This document shows positions 25,931 to 34,454 of a stretch of DNA of 64,000 nucleotides, in pieces. Origin of the DNA: Nocardioides dokdonensis FR1436. GTDB lineage: Bacteria; Actinomycetota; Actinomycetes; Propionibacteriales; Nocardioidaceae. The first letter of the stretch is position 1; each line of letters opens with the position of its first letter. Below the pieces are notes generated by a model. The model was given only the letters and a program-made list of their open reading frames with translations. It did not search any database and had not been told where the DNA came from. A program made the position numbers and the translations under genes. The DNA lies in the NCBI RefSeq assembly GCF_001653335.1, contig NZ_CP015079.1, positions 4,216,001-4,280,000 of the forward strand, written 5' to 3'.

Positions 25931-27039
25931 GGAGTCTCGTGGCGCGCGCCGCGACCAGCCGACCGCGGGTCCTGGTCGTGGAGATGCCCGGGGGCGCCCG
26001 GGTGCGGATGGCCGTGGAGGCCGAGCTCGACGCCCGCGGCTGGCAGATGGGCGGCTCGGTGGCGAGCGCCGACGTGCTGCTCCTCGCCGGCGCCGTGCCG
26101 GACCCGCTGACCGACGCCGTCGAGCTGCTCTGGTCGCAGCTGCCGGGCCCGCGGGCCCGCGCCTGCGTGCGCAGGCCCCCGGACGTCGCCTCGACGGTGG
26201 ACGCGGTGCTGGCCGACCTCCGGGACGACCCGCGGCAACGTGCCGAGGCTCAGCAGCGCGGCCACGACGCCGCGAGCGGCTGGATCGAGCCGGACACCGA
26301 CCACGGCGACATGGACCACGGGGACATGGACCACGGGGACATGGACCACGGGGACATGGACCACGGGGACATGGACCACGGCGACATGGACCACGGCGAC
26401 ATGGACCACGGCGACATGGACCACGGCGACATGGACCACGGCGACATGGACCACGGCGACATGGACCACGGCGACATGGAGATGGCCCCGGGCGGGATCG
26501 CGCTCGCCGAGGGCGACGAGGACCGCGACGGCCTCGAGATGGACGTGCTCGCCCACCCGCTCGGCCCACTGCTCGACCGGTGGCCGGGCGGGCTCGCGCT
26601 GAGCACCCGCTTGCACGGCGACGTCGTGGCGCAGGTCGAGGTGCTCCGCCGGCCCGACCTCGTCGACGGGGTCGGGTCCGATGCAGCGGTCTGGGACGCG
26701 GTGGCGACCGTGCTCGCCCTGGTCGGCGACGAGACGTGGGCCAGGCGCTCCCGGGCCGTGCGGGACGCTCTCCTCGACGGCGCGAGCAGCGTCGACCAGC
26801 GACGCGTGCGGGCTCACCTGGGCCGGCTCTCCCGGGCGCACGTGCTCCCGTCCTCCGCCTCGGACGTCCTCGGGCGCCTCCTGGACGGGCGGATCGACAC
26901 GACGGCGCACCGGCTCGACGACCGCGCCCTGGCCTCCCTGCTGGAGGGTCACGACCTCGGCGACGTCCGTCTCCTGGTCGCCGCCCACGCCCCGCTGATC
27001 CACCTTGCTCCCCTGTCCGAGGAGGCCGGTCGTGACTGA
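25921..27039 (+). CDS. degenerate NuoB-NuoD-like fusion with 12 DHGDM repeats
   Basis: A 372-residue cytosolic protein at the position of nuoB-nuoC-nuoD. Residues ~15-100 resemble NuoB: SADVLLLAGAVPDPLTDAVELL then WSQLPGPRARACV matches the NuoB stretch before its iron-sulfur cysteines. Only one Cys (Cys82) exists in the whole protein, so no cluster N2 can form. Residues 127-186 are twelve exact DHGDM units, likely metal-binding. From ~200, LAHPLGPLLDRWPGGLALS then LHGDVV recalls the N-terminus of NuoD, and RAHLGRLSRAH a later NuoD helix, without quinone-site residues I can recognise. The NuoB/NuoD reading is my inference. ATG overlaps nuoA; the stop overlaps the next gene. Confidence 0.75.
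   Translation: MGLRSLVARAATSRPRVLVVEMPGGARVRMAVEAELDARGWQMGGSVASADVLLLAGAVPDPLTDAVELLWSQLPGPRARACVRRPPDVASTVDAVLADLRDDPRQRAEAQQRGHDAASGWIEPDTDHGDMDHGDMDHGDMDHGDMDHGDMDHGDMDHGDMDHGDMDHGDMDHGDMDHGDMDHGDMEMAPGGIALAEGDEDRDGLEMDVLAHPLGPLLDRWPGGLALSTRLHGDVVAQVEVLRRPDLVDGVGSDAAVWDAVATVLALVGDETWARRSRAVRDALLDGASSVDQRRVRAHLGRLSRAHVLPSSASDVLGRLLDGRIDTTAHRLDDRALASLLEGHDLGDVRLLVAAHAPLIHLAPLSEEAGRD
26299..26478 (+). repeat. coding minisatellite, 12 x 15 bp (DHGDM)
   Basis: Twelve exact 15-base units differing only at one third-codon base: unit 1 and units 6-12 have GGC, units 2-5 GGG. The protein repeat is invariant. The pattern suggests recent expansion in two blocks, so unit number may vary between strains. 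Confidence 0.95.
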
Positions 27040-27949
27040 GACCGTGCCCGCCCTGGCCGGCTCGGCCGGTGTGCTGCTGGCCACGTTCGTGCTGGCCTGG
27101 ACGGCCAGCGCGTCGTACGCCGTCGCCGGCGGCCGCGGGGCCGCCGACGCGCTGCTGCACGCCCCCCGCGAGTCGGCGCGGCTGCTGCGGCAGCGACGCC
27201 GCACCACCCTGGCCGCGGACACGTTGCTGTGGCGCTCGAGCGGCTGGTCGCTGCTGCTCGTGGCGGTCCTGCTCGTCGCGCTCGTGCCCTGGGGCGGCTC
27301 GACGCTGCTGCCCGGCTCGCTCGGCGTGGTCTGGGCCAACACCCTCGACATCGTGGTCTGGGCGCTGGTCTGGCTGCTGGGCTGGGGCGCCAACTCGGTC
27401 GTCGGTCTGGTGGGCGGCTACCGCTTCCTCGCCCTGGCGCTGGCCTACGAGCTGCCGCTGATGTTCGCCCTGGTCGCGCCCGCGCTGGCGGCCGGCAGCC
27501 TCGACCTCGCCGTGGTCGCCCAGGCCCAGAGCCCCCTCTGGTACGCCGTCTGGATGCCGGTGGCCTTCGCGGCCTACCTGCTGGGGGTCCTCGGCTTCGC
27601 CGTCCTCGGACCGCTCTCGGCACCGGCCGGCCCCGAGGTCGGGGGCGGGGTGCTCGCCGAGCTGTCGGGCCCCGACCTGCTGGTCGTGAACGCGGGGCGC
27701 TACGCACTGCTGGGCGCGGGGGCCGCGGTCGCGGTCCCGCTCTTCCTCGGCGGTGGCGCAGGACCGTGGCTGCCCGGCGCGGTGTGGGTGCTGGTCAAGG
27801 CGCTGGCGCTGACCGTCGCGCTGGCCTTCGTGGCCGGTCGGTTGCCGGTGCTGCGCGTGCACCGGCTGATGGAGCCGCTGTGGACCGTCTGGCTGCCGCT
27901 GGTGGTCGTGCAGGACCTGGTCGTGGCCGTCGTCGTGGTGGGGAGGTGA
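27032..27949 (+). CDS. nuoH: NuoH/HyfC-like membrane subunit
   Basis: A 305-residue membrane protein with about eight helices, family NuoH/HyfC. Retained pieces are PRESARLLRQRRR after helix 1, ALAYELPLMFALV and a SAPAGPEVGGG...LAELSGPDLL region where complex I has the acidic PFDLPEAE-type quinone loop. That loop is degraded here, and it looks more like hydrogenase-4/Ech-type members than canonical NuoH. GTG start with GAGGAGG upstream, overlapping the previous gene by eight bases. Confidence 0.8.
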   Translation: MTETVPALAGSAGVLLATFVLAWTASASYAVAGGRGAADALLHAPRESARLLRQRRRTTLAADTLLWRSSGWSLLLVAVLLVALVPWGGSTLLPGSLGVVWANTLDIVVWALVWLLGWGANSVVGLVGGYRFLALALAYELPLMFALVAPALAAGSLDLAVVAQAQSPLWYAVWMPVAFAAYLLGVLGFAVLGPLSAPAGPEVGGGVLAELSGPDLLVVNAGRYALLGAGAAVAVPLFLGGGAGPWLPGAVWVLVKALALTVALAFVAGRLPVLRVHRLMEPLWTVWLPLVVVQDLVVAVVVVGR

Positions 27950-27955
27950 TCGGTG

Positions 27956-28537
27956 ATGGGTGATGCCGGATGGCTGGTCGACGTCGCGTTCTGGGCGTGC
28001 TCCCTGATCGCCGTCGCGACCGGAGTGCTGGTCTTCGTGGTCGACTCCATGGCGCGGGCGACGTACGCGCTGGCGACGTCGTTCATCGCCACGGGGGGCG
28101 CACTGCTGCTGATGCAGCAGTCCTACCTCGGGGTCGTCGTGGTGCTGATGATGGTGATGGAGATGGCCGTGATGGCGGTCTACATGGTGATGTTCATGGG
28201 CATGAACCCGGCGCTGATGCCGATGAGCATGGTGCACTCCCACCGCGCGGCCATCGGCGTCGCGGTCGCGACGTTCGTGGTGCTGGGAAGCGGCGCGGTG
28301 CTGGTGCCGTGGCCCGAGCGCCGCGGTGCGCCTGCGCCGGACGTCACCGAGGCGCTGGGCACCGCGATCATGGAGAGCCACATGCTCGTGATGATGGTCG
28401 TGGGGCCGGTGATGGTGGCCACGATCGTCGTGGGGGTGCTGCTCTCGAGCGCCCGCACCCGCTACGACCGGATGGGCGACGACCTCGACCAGCCGCCCAC
28501 CGACCCACCGACCGGTCGGACGGGGGTGCGCGGGTGA
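27956..28537 (+). CDS. nuoJ: NuoJ-like membrane subunit
   Basis: A 193-residue membrane protein with five hydrophobic segments; blocks VVVLMMVMEMAVMAVYMVMF and VIATGVLVFVVDS fit NuoJ. The central segments are strongly methionine-rich (MGMNPALMPMSMVH), more so than usual in NuoJ. ATG at 27956 chosen over the adjacent GTG because GGGAGGTG is better spaced. Stop overlaps nuoK (GTGA). Confidence 0.82.
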   Translation: MGDAGWLVDVAFWACSLIAVATGVLVFVVDSMARATYALATSFIATGGALLLMQQSYLGVVVVLMMVMEMAVMAVYMVMFMGMNPALMPMSMVHSHRAAIGVAVATFVVLGSGAVLVPWPERRGAPAPDVTEALGTAIMESHMLVMMVVGPVMVATIVVGVLLSSARTRYDRMGDDLDQPPTDPPTGRTGVRG

Positions 28538-28836
28538 GCCTCGAGACGGTCCTCCTCGTCGCCTCGGCCCTACTGGCGGTGGGCGTCTACGGCGCCCTGT
28601 CCCAGCAGGTCGTCGTGATGGTGATGATGGGCCTGGAGCTGATGATCGCCGGCGTGCTGCTGGCGCTCGGCGGGTTCTGGTGGTTCCTCTCCCCCGACCC
28701 GTCGGGCCAGGTGCTGCTGCTCGTCGTGCTGGCGGCCATGACCGTCGAGATGGCGACCGGGTTCGCCATCGCCACGCTGCTGCACCGGCGCGCCGGGCAC
28801 GACATGACCGACATGGCCACGGAGCTGCGCGAGTGA
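28534..28836 (+). CDS. nuoK: NuoK-like membrane subunit
   Basis: A 100-residue three-helix protein. The two intramembrane glutamates of NuoK are kept: MMGLELMIAGVLLALGG (helix 2) and MTVEMATGFAIATLLHRR (helix 3), so the proton path in this subunit looks intact. GTG start; overlaps nuoJ and nuoL by four bases each. Confidence 0.88.
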   Translation: MSLETVLLVASALLAVGVYGALSQQVVVMVMMGLELMIAGVLLALGGFWWFLSPDPSGQVLLLVVLAAMTVEMATGFAIATLLHRRAGHDMTDMATELRE

Positions 28837-30809
28837 GCGCCCCGGATCTGCTCCTCGTCCTCGTCGTCGTGGCGCCGGCGCTCGTCGGCGCCCTGCTCGT
28901 CCTCGCCGAGCGCGGCAGCCTCCCGCACCGGTCGACGGCGTGGACGGGCGTGGCCACCCTGGGCCTCGCAGCCCTCGCGTCGGTGCCGGCGGTCCTGGCC
29001 GGCGCCGAGGTCGGCGTCGGGTTCGTCGCCGGGTCGCGCTGGGGCCTCGAGGCGGCCGGGCCGGCGGTCCTGCTGCTGCCCACCGTGCTGGTGGTGGTCA
29101 CCCTGGTGCTGGTCGTGGCCGGCGCCGCCGCCGAGACCCGCCAGCCGCGCTTCACCGGGTTGATGCTGCTCTTCACCGCCGCGGCCGTGCTGACGGTGCT
29201 GAGCACCAGCCTGCCGGGCCTCCTGGTGGGCTGGGAGCTGATGGGCGCGGCGTCGTACGCCCTGATCGGCTACCGCTACACCGACCCGCACCGGGTCGCC
29301 TCGGGGGCCACCGCCTTCCTCACCACCCGCGCCGCCGACCTGGGGCTCTACCTCGCGACCGCGGCCGCGCTGGCCGGCGGCACCGACCTGTCGCTGGACG
29401 CCCTGGCCGGCATCGACGGCGGCTGGCGCGACGTCGCCGCGGCAGGCGTCCTGGTCGCCGCGCTCGGCAAGGCGGCGCAGCTGCCCTTCTCGTTCTGGCT
29501 GGCCCGGGCGATGGACGGGCCCAGCCCGGTCTCCGCACTGCTGCACTCGGCGGCGATGGTCGCCCTGGGTGGCTACCTGCTGCTGCGCCTCTCCCCGTTG
29601 CTGTCCGCCACCGGCTGGGCCGGGCCGACCACGGCGTGGATCGGGGTGAGCACCGCGGTCGTGCTCGGCGGCGTCGCCGTCACCCAGACCGACCTCAAGC
29701 TGCTGCTGGCCGCCTCCACGAGTGCTCAGCTGGGCTTCGTGGTGCTCGCCGCCGGCGTCGGGGCCACCGCCGCCGGCACCGCCCACCTGGTCGCGCACGC
29801 CGCGGTCAAGGCGCTGCTCTTCCTCGCGGCCGGTGCCTGGCTCGAGGCGCTGGGCAGCAAGCGGCTCGACGTGCTCTCCGGCGCGGCGCGTCGGTGGCCG
29901 GCCCTGGGCGCCCTGGCCGTCGCCGCGCTGCTCGCGCTCTCCGGGCTGCCGCCGTTGTCGCTGTGGGGCACCAAGGACGCCGTGCTGGCCGGCGCGCTCG
30001 AGCAGTCGCCCGCGCTGTACGCCGCCGGCCTGGCGGCGACCGTCCTCGCGGTGGCCTACGCCGTGGTCGCGCTCGTGCACCTGGTCGGCCCGCCGGCTCC
30101 CCCGGAGAGGCTGCCGGCGCCCGAGGACCGCGAGGAGGTGGCGAGCGGTTCGGTCGCGACACTCGTGCCGGTGGCCCTCGCCCCGCTCGGCGTCGGGGCG
30201 GTGGCGCTGGGGGTGCTGGCGCTGCCGCCGGTCCTCGAGCGGCTGCCCGGACGGGTCCCCGCCGAGCCGTCCCTCGTCGAGCTCATCGGCTCGTCGGTGC
30301 TGGTCGTGCTCGTCGCGGTCCTCACCGTCGTGCTCGTCCGGGCCGGAGGCGGCACCCGGCGCCGGCCCGGGGGGCTGGTCGCTCTCCTGCGCGCCTGGTT
30401 GCACCTGGAGCCCGCGGTGCACCTGCTGGTGGTGCGACCGACCCTGCGCTTGGCCGAGGGCGCAGCGCGCCTCGACGACCGGGTGCTGGCCCCCGCCGTG
30501 CACGGAGCCGCCGTGGCCGCGCTGCGTCTGGCCCGCGGCGCCGCCCGCGCCGACGACCGCTTCCTGGCCCGGGCCGTGGACGGCGTCGGGACGGCGGGGC
30601 TGGACGCCGCCCACGCCAGCGACCGAGCCGACGTCGGGGTCGACCGTGCGGTCCACAGCATGGCCGGCGCCCTGGCTCGGGTCGGGCGCGCCGTGCGGCG
30701 TACGTCGGGCACCGGCCAGCTGCACCACTACTACCTCCAGCAGGTGGGCCTCCTGCTGCTGGTGCTCGTCGTCGTGTCCCTGATCGTCCTACTCGGAAGC
30801 TCGAGGTGA
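28833..30809 (+). CDS. nuoL: NuoL-like antiporter subunit
   Basis: A 658-residue membrane protein with an N-terminal antiporter core and a long C-terminal helix region ending in a final transmembrane helix. Key residues are present: Glu in LLVGWELMGAASY, Lys in AALGKAAQLPFSFW, and Lys in LWGTKDAVL. LHSAAMV replaces the common IHAATMV. The late section (about 500-620) contains repeated LARGAARADDR-like helices, longer than usual for the lateral helix region. GTG start. Confidence 0.9.
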   Translation: MSAPDLLLVLVVVAPALVGALLVLAERGSLPHRSTAWTGVATLGLAALASVPAVLAGAEVGVGFVAGSRWGLEAAGPAVLLLPTVLVVVTLVLVVAGAAAETRQPRFTGLMLLFTAAAVLTVLSTSLPGLLVGWELMGAASYALIGYRYTDPHRVASGATAFLTTRAADLGLYLATAAALAGGTDLSLDALAGIDGGWRDVAAAGVLVAALGKAAQLPFSFWLARAMDGPSPVSALLHSAAMVALGGYLLLRLSPLLSATGWAGPTTAWIGVSTAVVLGGVAVTQTDLKLLLAASTSAQLGFVVLAAGVGATAAGTAHLVAHAAVKALLFLAAGAWLEALGSKRLDVLSGAARRWPALGALAVAALLALSGLPPLSLWGTKDAVLAGALEQSPALYAAGLAATVLAVAYAVVALVHLVGPPAPPERLPAPEDREEVASGSVATLVPVALAPLGVGAVALGVLALPPVLERLPGRVPAEPSLVELIGSSVLVVLVAVLTVVLVRAGGGTRRRPGGLVALLRAWLHLEPAVHLLVVRPTLRLAEGAARLDDRVLAPAVHGAAVAALRLARGAARADDRFLARAVDGVGTAGLDAAHASDRADVGVDRAVHSMAGALARVGRAVRRTSGTGQLHHYYLQQVGLLLLVLVVVSLIVLLGSSR

Positions 30810-30812
30810 GCC

Positions 30813-32309
30813 GTGCTCTCCGTCCTGGTGCTCCTCCCCCTGCTGGCCGCGGCCCTGCTGCTGGTGCCGGCCGTGCCCGACCGGTGGGCGCGGTGGTCCT
30901 TCGTGGCCGTCACGCTGGTCGAGGTCGTCCTGGCCGCCGTGCTCTGGGCGCGCTTCGAGGACCCGGGGCCGGGCGCGCTCGCCTTCGAGCAGCAGCGGGA
31001 GTGGATCCCCGGCCTCGGCGCCAGCTACCACGTCGGGCTCGACGGGCTGTCCCTGGCGCTGGTGGTGATGACCACCGTCGTCTTCGCCGCGTGCGCGGTC
31101 TACGCCCTCGGTGACGAGCAGCGCCCGCGGCTGCAGGCCGCGCTGTTCCTGGCCCTGGAGACCAGCTGCCTGGGGGTCTTCGCCGCCGCCGACCTGATCG
31201 TGTTCTTCCTCTTCTTCGACCTGTCGATCGTCGGCATGTACTTCGCCATCCACGGCTGGGGCCACGGCGACCGCGCCCGGTCGGCGCTGCAGTTCTTCCT
31301 CTACACCTTCCTGGGCTCCCTGGCGCTCCTGCTCGGCTTCATCGGGCTCTACGTCGCCTCCGCGCCGCACACGTTCGACATGGTCGAGCTGGCGGCCGCC
31401 CCGCCGCTGCAGGGCACGGGGGCGACCGGGGTGCTGGTGCTCGGGGCGATCCTGCTCGGGCTGGCGATCAAGACGCCCACCGTGCCCTTCCACACCTGGC
31501 TCCCGCCGGCGCACACCGACGCACCGGCCATCGGCTCGGCGGTGCTGGCCGGGGTGATGCTCAAGCTCGGCACCTACGGGTTCGTGCGGATCGCGATGCC
31601 GATGCTCCCCGACGCCTGGCGCGCTTGGGCGCCGGTGCTGGTGGTCGTCGGCGTGGTCTCGGTGCTGTGGGGTGCACTGGTGGCCCTGGCCCAGAGCGAC
31701 CTGAAGCGGATGATCGCCTACACCTCGGTCAACCACATGGGCTACGTCGTGCTGGCGGTCGGCGCGGCCGGGATGCTGGTGGACGGCTCCGCCGACGCCG
31801 AGGCCGCGCGCACCACCGCGATCACCGGGGCGGCGACCCAGATGGTCAGCCACGGCCTGCTCACCAGCGCGCTCTTCCTGCTCGCCGGGGTCGTGTGGGA
31901 GCGGCGGCGCAGCTACGCCCTCGACGAGTACGGCGGGCTGGCCGCCCCGGCCCCGCGCTTCGCCGCCCTGCTGGTGCTCGCCGCCCTGGGCTCGCTCGGG
32001 CTGCCGGGGCTGTCCGGCTTCATCGCCGAGCTGCAGGTCTTCGCCGGCGCCATCGCGCTGGTGCCGTGGACCGCGGTGGCCCTGCTCGGCATCCTGCTGA
32101 TGACCGCGGTGCTGCTGCGGGTGCTGCAGCAGCTGCTCACCGGTCCGGTGCACGGGCTCGCGGAGGGCTTCACCGACGTACGGACCCGGGAGTGGCTGCC
32201 GATCACGGTGCTGCTCGCGCTCGCCGTGGTGATCGGGCTGGCGCCACGTCCGCTGCTGGACCTCCTCGAGCCGGCGGCGGCCGCGGCCGCCGCGCTGGTG
32301 GCGCGATGA
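30813..32309 (+). CDS. nuoM: NuoM-like antiporter subunit
   Basis: A 498-residue, ~14-helix antiporter subunit. VPFHTWLPPAHTDAPAIGS and LKLGTYGFVR are textbook NuoM, with the Lys residues kept. The helix-5 Glu is Asp here (FFDLSIVGMYF instead of the WEL..PMY form), a conservative change at a proton-channel residue. GTG start three bases after nuoL. Confidence 0.92.
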   Translation: MLSVLVLLPLLAAALLLVPAVPDRWARWSFVAVTLVEVVLAAVLWARFEDPGPGALAFEQQREWIPGLGASYHVGLDGLSLALVVMTTVVFAACAVYALGDEQRPRLQAALFLALETSCLGVFAAADLIVFFLFFDLSIVGMYFAIHGWGHGDRARSALQFFLYTFLGSLALLLGFIGLYVASAPHTFDMVELAAAPPLQGTGATGVLVLGAILLGLAIKTPTVPFHTWLPPAHTDAPAIGSAVLAGVMLKLGTYGFVRIAMPMLPDAWRAWAPVLVVVGVVSVLWGALVALAQSDLKRMIAYTSVNHMGYVVLAVGAAGMLVDGSADAEAARTTAITGAATQMVSHGLLTSALFLLAGVVWERRRSYALDEYGGLAAPAPRFAALLVLAALGSLGLPGLSGFIAELQVFAGAIALVPWTAVALLGILLMTAVLLRVLQQLLTGPVHGLAEGFTDVRTREWLPITVLLALAVVIGLAPRPLLDLLEPAAAAAAALVAR

Positions 32310-32328
32310 TCGCGGCCGCGAGGCGACC

Positions 32329-33738
32329 ATGAGCATGACGTCCAGCGTCACCGCGCTGCTGCCCGAGCTGGTGCTGCTGCTCGGGGCGGTGCTCTGCCTG
32401 CTCCTGGGGTCGTGGACCCCCCGGCTGCGGCAGCACCGGGTCCGGGTGGTGGCCGGCCTGGTCGTCCTGGCCTTCCTCGGCACCGCGGTCCTGGGCCTGG
32501 TCCGTCCCAGCACGACGGCGTTCTCGGCCACCTTCACCGTCGACGAGGCCACCGGCCTGCTGCGGGTGGTGGTGGGGGCCGCGCTGCTCGTCCTCCTGCT
32601 GCTGGCCGGGGACGAGATCGCCGGCCACCCCCGCGAGAGCGAGGTCTACGTCCTGCTGCTGCTCGGGGCGGACGGGGTCCTCCTCGTCGGCGGCACCACC
32701 GACCTGGCGGTCCTCGTGGTCGGCTTCCTGCTGGCCAGCATCCCGCTGTACGGACTGATCGGCCTCTCCACGACGGCCGCCGCGCCGGAGGCGGCGCTGA
32801 AGACCTACCTCATCGGCGCCCTGTCGGGGATCGTGCTGATGCTCGGCGCCAGCGTGCTCTTCGGGTTGGCCGGCAGCACGGCGTACGCCGACCTCGACGC
32901 CGGTATCGGCGACGCTCCCGTGGCCGCCGGCGCCGCCGGGGTGGTGCTGCTGCTGGTCGGGCTGCTCTTCAAGGCCGGCGCGGTGCCCGCACACTTCTGG
33001 GTGCCCGACGCGGTGCAAGGTTCCTGGGTCACCACGGCCGCGTTCCTGACCACGGTGCCCAAGCTGGGCGCGGTCCTCGCCATCGCGCGCCTCCTCGAGG
33101 CGCTGCCCCGCGAGAGCGTGTGGCCCACCCTGGTGGCGGTGCTCGCCGCCGTGAGCATGACGGTGGGCAACCTCGCCGCGCTCACGCAGGACGACGTACG
33201 CCGCCTGCTCGGGTGGTCGACCATCAGCCAGGTGGGCTACCTGCTCGCCGTCGTGGCCGCGTTCCCGGGCTCCGAGCTCGCCCGGCCCACGCTGCTGCTG
33301 TTCCTGGCGGCGTACGCCGTGACCAACCTCGGCTGCTTCGCGGTGCTGGCCGCCGCGCCCGACCGGACCCGCATCGACCACTGGCGCGGGACCGCCCGGC
33401 GTCGCCCCGGCCTGGTGGCTGCTCTCGGTGTGGCACTGCTCGGCCTGGTGGGCACACCGCCGACCGCGGTGTTCGTCGCCAAGGTGCTCACGATCGCGGT
33501 GACCTGGGACGCCGGGCTGGCGTGGTTGGCGGTGCTGGTCGCCGCCAACACGGTGCTGAGCCTGGCCTACTACCTGCGCTGGCTGGCGGCCTGCATCAGC
33601 GCACCGCGTGAGCAGGCAGAGGCCGACGTCGCCGACCCGCCGGGACGGCTGACCTCAGCGCGGTTGGCCTACGGCTGCGCCGTGGGCGCCGTGGCGCTCG
33701 GGCTCGCCGCCGGGCCGGTGCTGGCCCTGGCCGGGTAG
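32329..33738 (+). CDS. nuoN: NuoN-like antiporter subunit
   Basis: A 469-residue antiporter subunit. LLFKAGAVPAHFWVPDAVQGS and LGWSTISQVGYLL identify NuoN. The helix-5 position usually Glu (LGLELLSL-type) is Leu here (VGFLLASIPLYGL), so one charge of the proton channel is missing. Last gene of the cluster; the stop is 12 bases from the convergent DUF305 stop. Confidence 0.9.
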   Translation: MSMTSSVTALLPELVLLLGAVLCLLLGSWTPRLRQHRVRVVAGLVVLAFLGTAVLGLVRPSTTAFSATFTVDEATGLLRVVVGAALLVLLLLAGDEIAGHPRESEVYVLLLLGADGVLLVGGTTDLAVLVVGFLLASIPLYGLIGLSTTAAAPEAALKTYLIGALSGIVLMLGASVLFGLAGSTAYADLDAGIGDAPVAAGAAGVVLLLVGLLFKAGAVPAHFWVPDAVQGSWVTTAAFLTTVPKLGAVLAIARLLEALPRESVWPTLVAVLAAVSMTVGNLAALTQDDVRRLLGWSTISQVGYLLAVVAAFPGSELARPTLLLFLAAYAVTNLGCFAVLAAAPDRTRIDHWRGTARRRPGLVAALGVALLGLVGTPPTAVFVAKVLTIAVTWDAGLAWLAVLVAANTVLSLAYYLRWLAACISAPREQAEADVADPPGRLTSARLAYGCAVGAVALGLAAGPVLALAG

Positions 33739-33750
33739 CGGGTGGCCAGG

Positions 33751-34419
33751 TCAGCCCAGCAGGTCCTGCATGGTCTCGATCTCGGCGTTCTGGGACTCGA
33801 TGACCGACTCGGCGAGGTCGATCGCCTCGGGGTAGAGGCCGTCCTCAATCTCCTGCTCGGCCATCTCGACCGCGCCCTCGTGGTGCTCGGTCATCATCTC
33901 CAGCCACATCTGCTCGAAGTCGCCGTCGCCGGCCGTGCGCAGCTCCTGCATCTGCTCCTCCGACATCATCGACCCGCCCATGTCCCCCATGTCGCTGTCC
34001 CCCATGTCGTCCGAGCCCTGGGAGTCGTCGTCACCGGGGTGCCCGGCGTTGGCGTGGTCCAGCCCGGTCTCGGGCACCGGCTCGTCCCACGCCGCCAGCC
34101 AGCCGGTCATGGTCTGGATCTCCGGGACCTGGGCGTCGCGGATGTCGGCCATCAGGGTCTCGACCTCGGGGCTGAGGTCACGCCCCTGCGCCATCACGAC
34201 CATCTCCACCGCCTGGGCGTGGTGCGGGATCATCTCGGTCGCGAAGTCGACGTCGGCGTCGTTGAACTCGCTGCCGTCCGGGGCGGTGCGCACCGAGGAG
34301 CCCGCGTCCGGTTCGGCGTCGTCGCTCCCGCACCCGGCGAGCGTGGCGGTGACCACGAGCCCGGCCGCGATCGCGAGGAGGAGACGGAACGGACGTCGGG
34401 GCTCATCGGCACTGTGCAC
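33751..34419 (-). CDS. DUF305 lipoprotein, Met/Asp-rich
   Basis: A 222-residue exported lipoprotein (lipobox LAGC near residue 30). DUF305 carries paired motifs EMIPHHAQAVEMVVMA and MMTEHHEGAVEMAEQE, ferritin-like helices with metal-ligand His/Glu/Met. Between them is a Met/Asp/Gly stretch (DDMGDSDMGDMGGSMMSEEQ), often linked to copper handling. The GTG at 34419 is supported by TACTCT six bases upstream. Confidence 0.85.
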   Translation of the reverse strand: MHSADEPRRPFRLLLAIAAGLVVTATLAGCGSDDAEPDAGSSVRTAPDGSEFNDADVDFATEMIPHHAQAVEMVVMAQGRDLSPEVETLMADIRDAQVPEIQTMTGWLAAWDEPVPETGLDHANAGHPGDDDSQGSDDMGDSDMGDMGGSMMSEEQMQELRTAGDGDFEQMWLEMMTEHHEGAVEMAEQEIEDGLYPEAIDLAESVIESQNAEIETMQDLLG

Positions 34420-34425
34420 CCGGCA

Positions 34426-34431
34426 AGAGTA
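34426..34431 (-). promoter_or_regulatory. -10 box TACTCT, leaderless promoter of DUF305 gene
   Basis: Minus-strand TACTCT, six bases, GTG at 34419. It decides the start codon, since no ribosome site exists. Confidence 0.55.
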
Positions 34432-34454
34432 CGAGCCGGGCCCACACCCATCCG

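Noticed and set aside
26299..26478. CRISPR array at the 15-bp repeats
   Set aside because: Units abut without spacers and encode an in-frame peptide; it is a coding minisatellite.
25921..27039. Loss of NuoB cysteines through a frameshift
   Set aside because: The frame is continuous from its nuoA overlap to its nuoH overlap, with consistent codon use; no shift restores the Cys motif that I can see.
25157..29206. A very long open frame on the minus strand across the nuo-like genes
   Set aside because: It is antisense to several well-supported genes and rich in Arg/His/Pro; only its last 123 residues (the ArsR regulator) resemble a protein.
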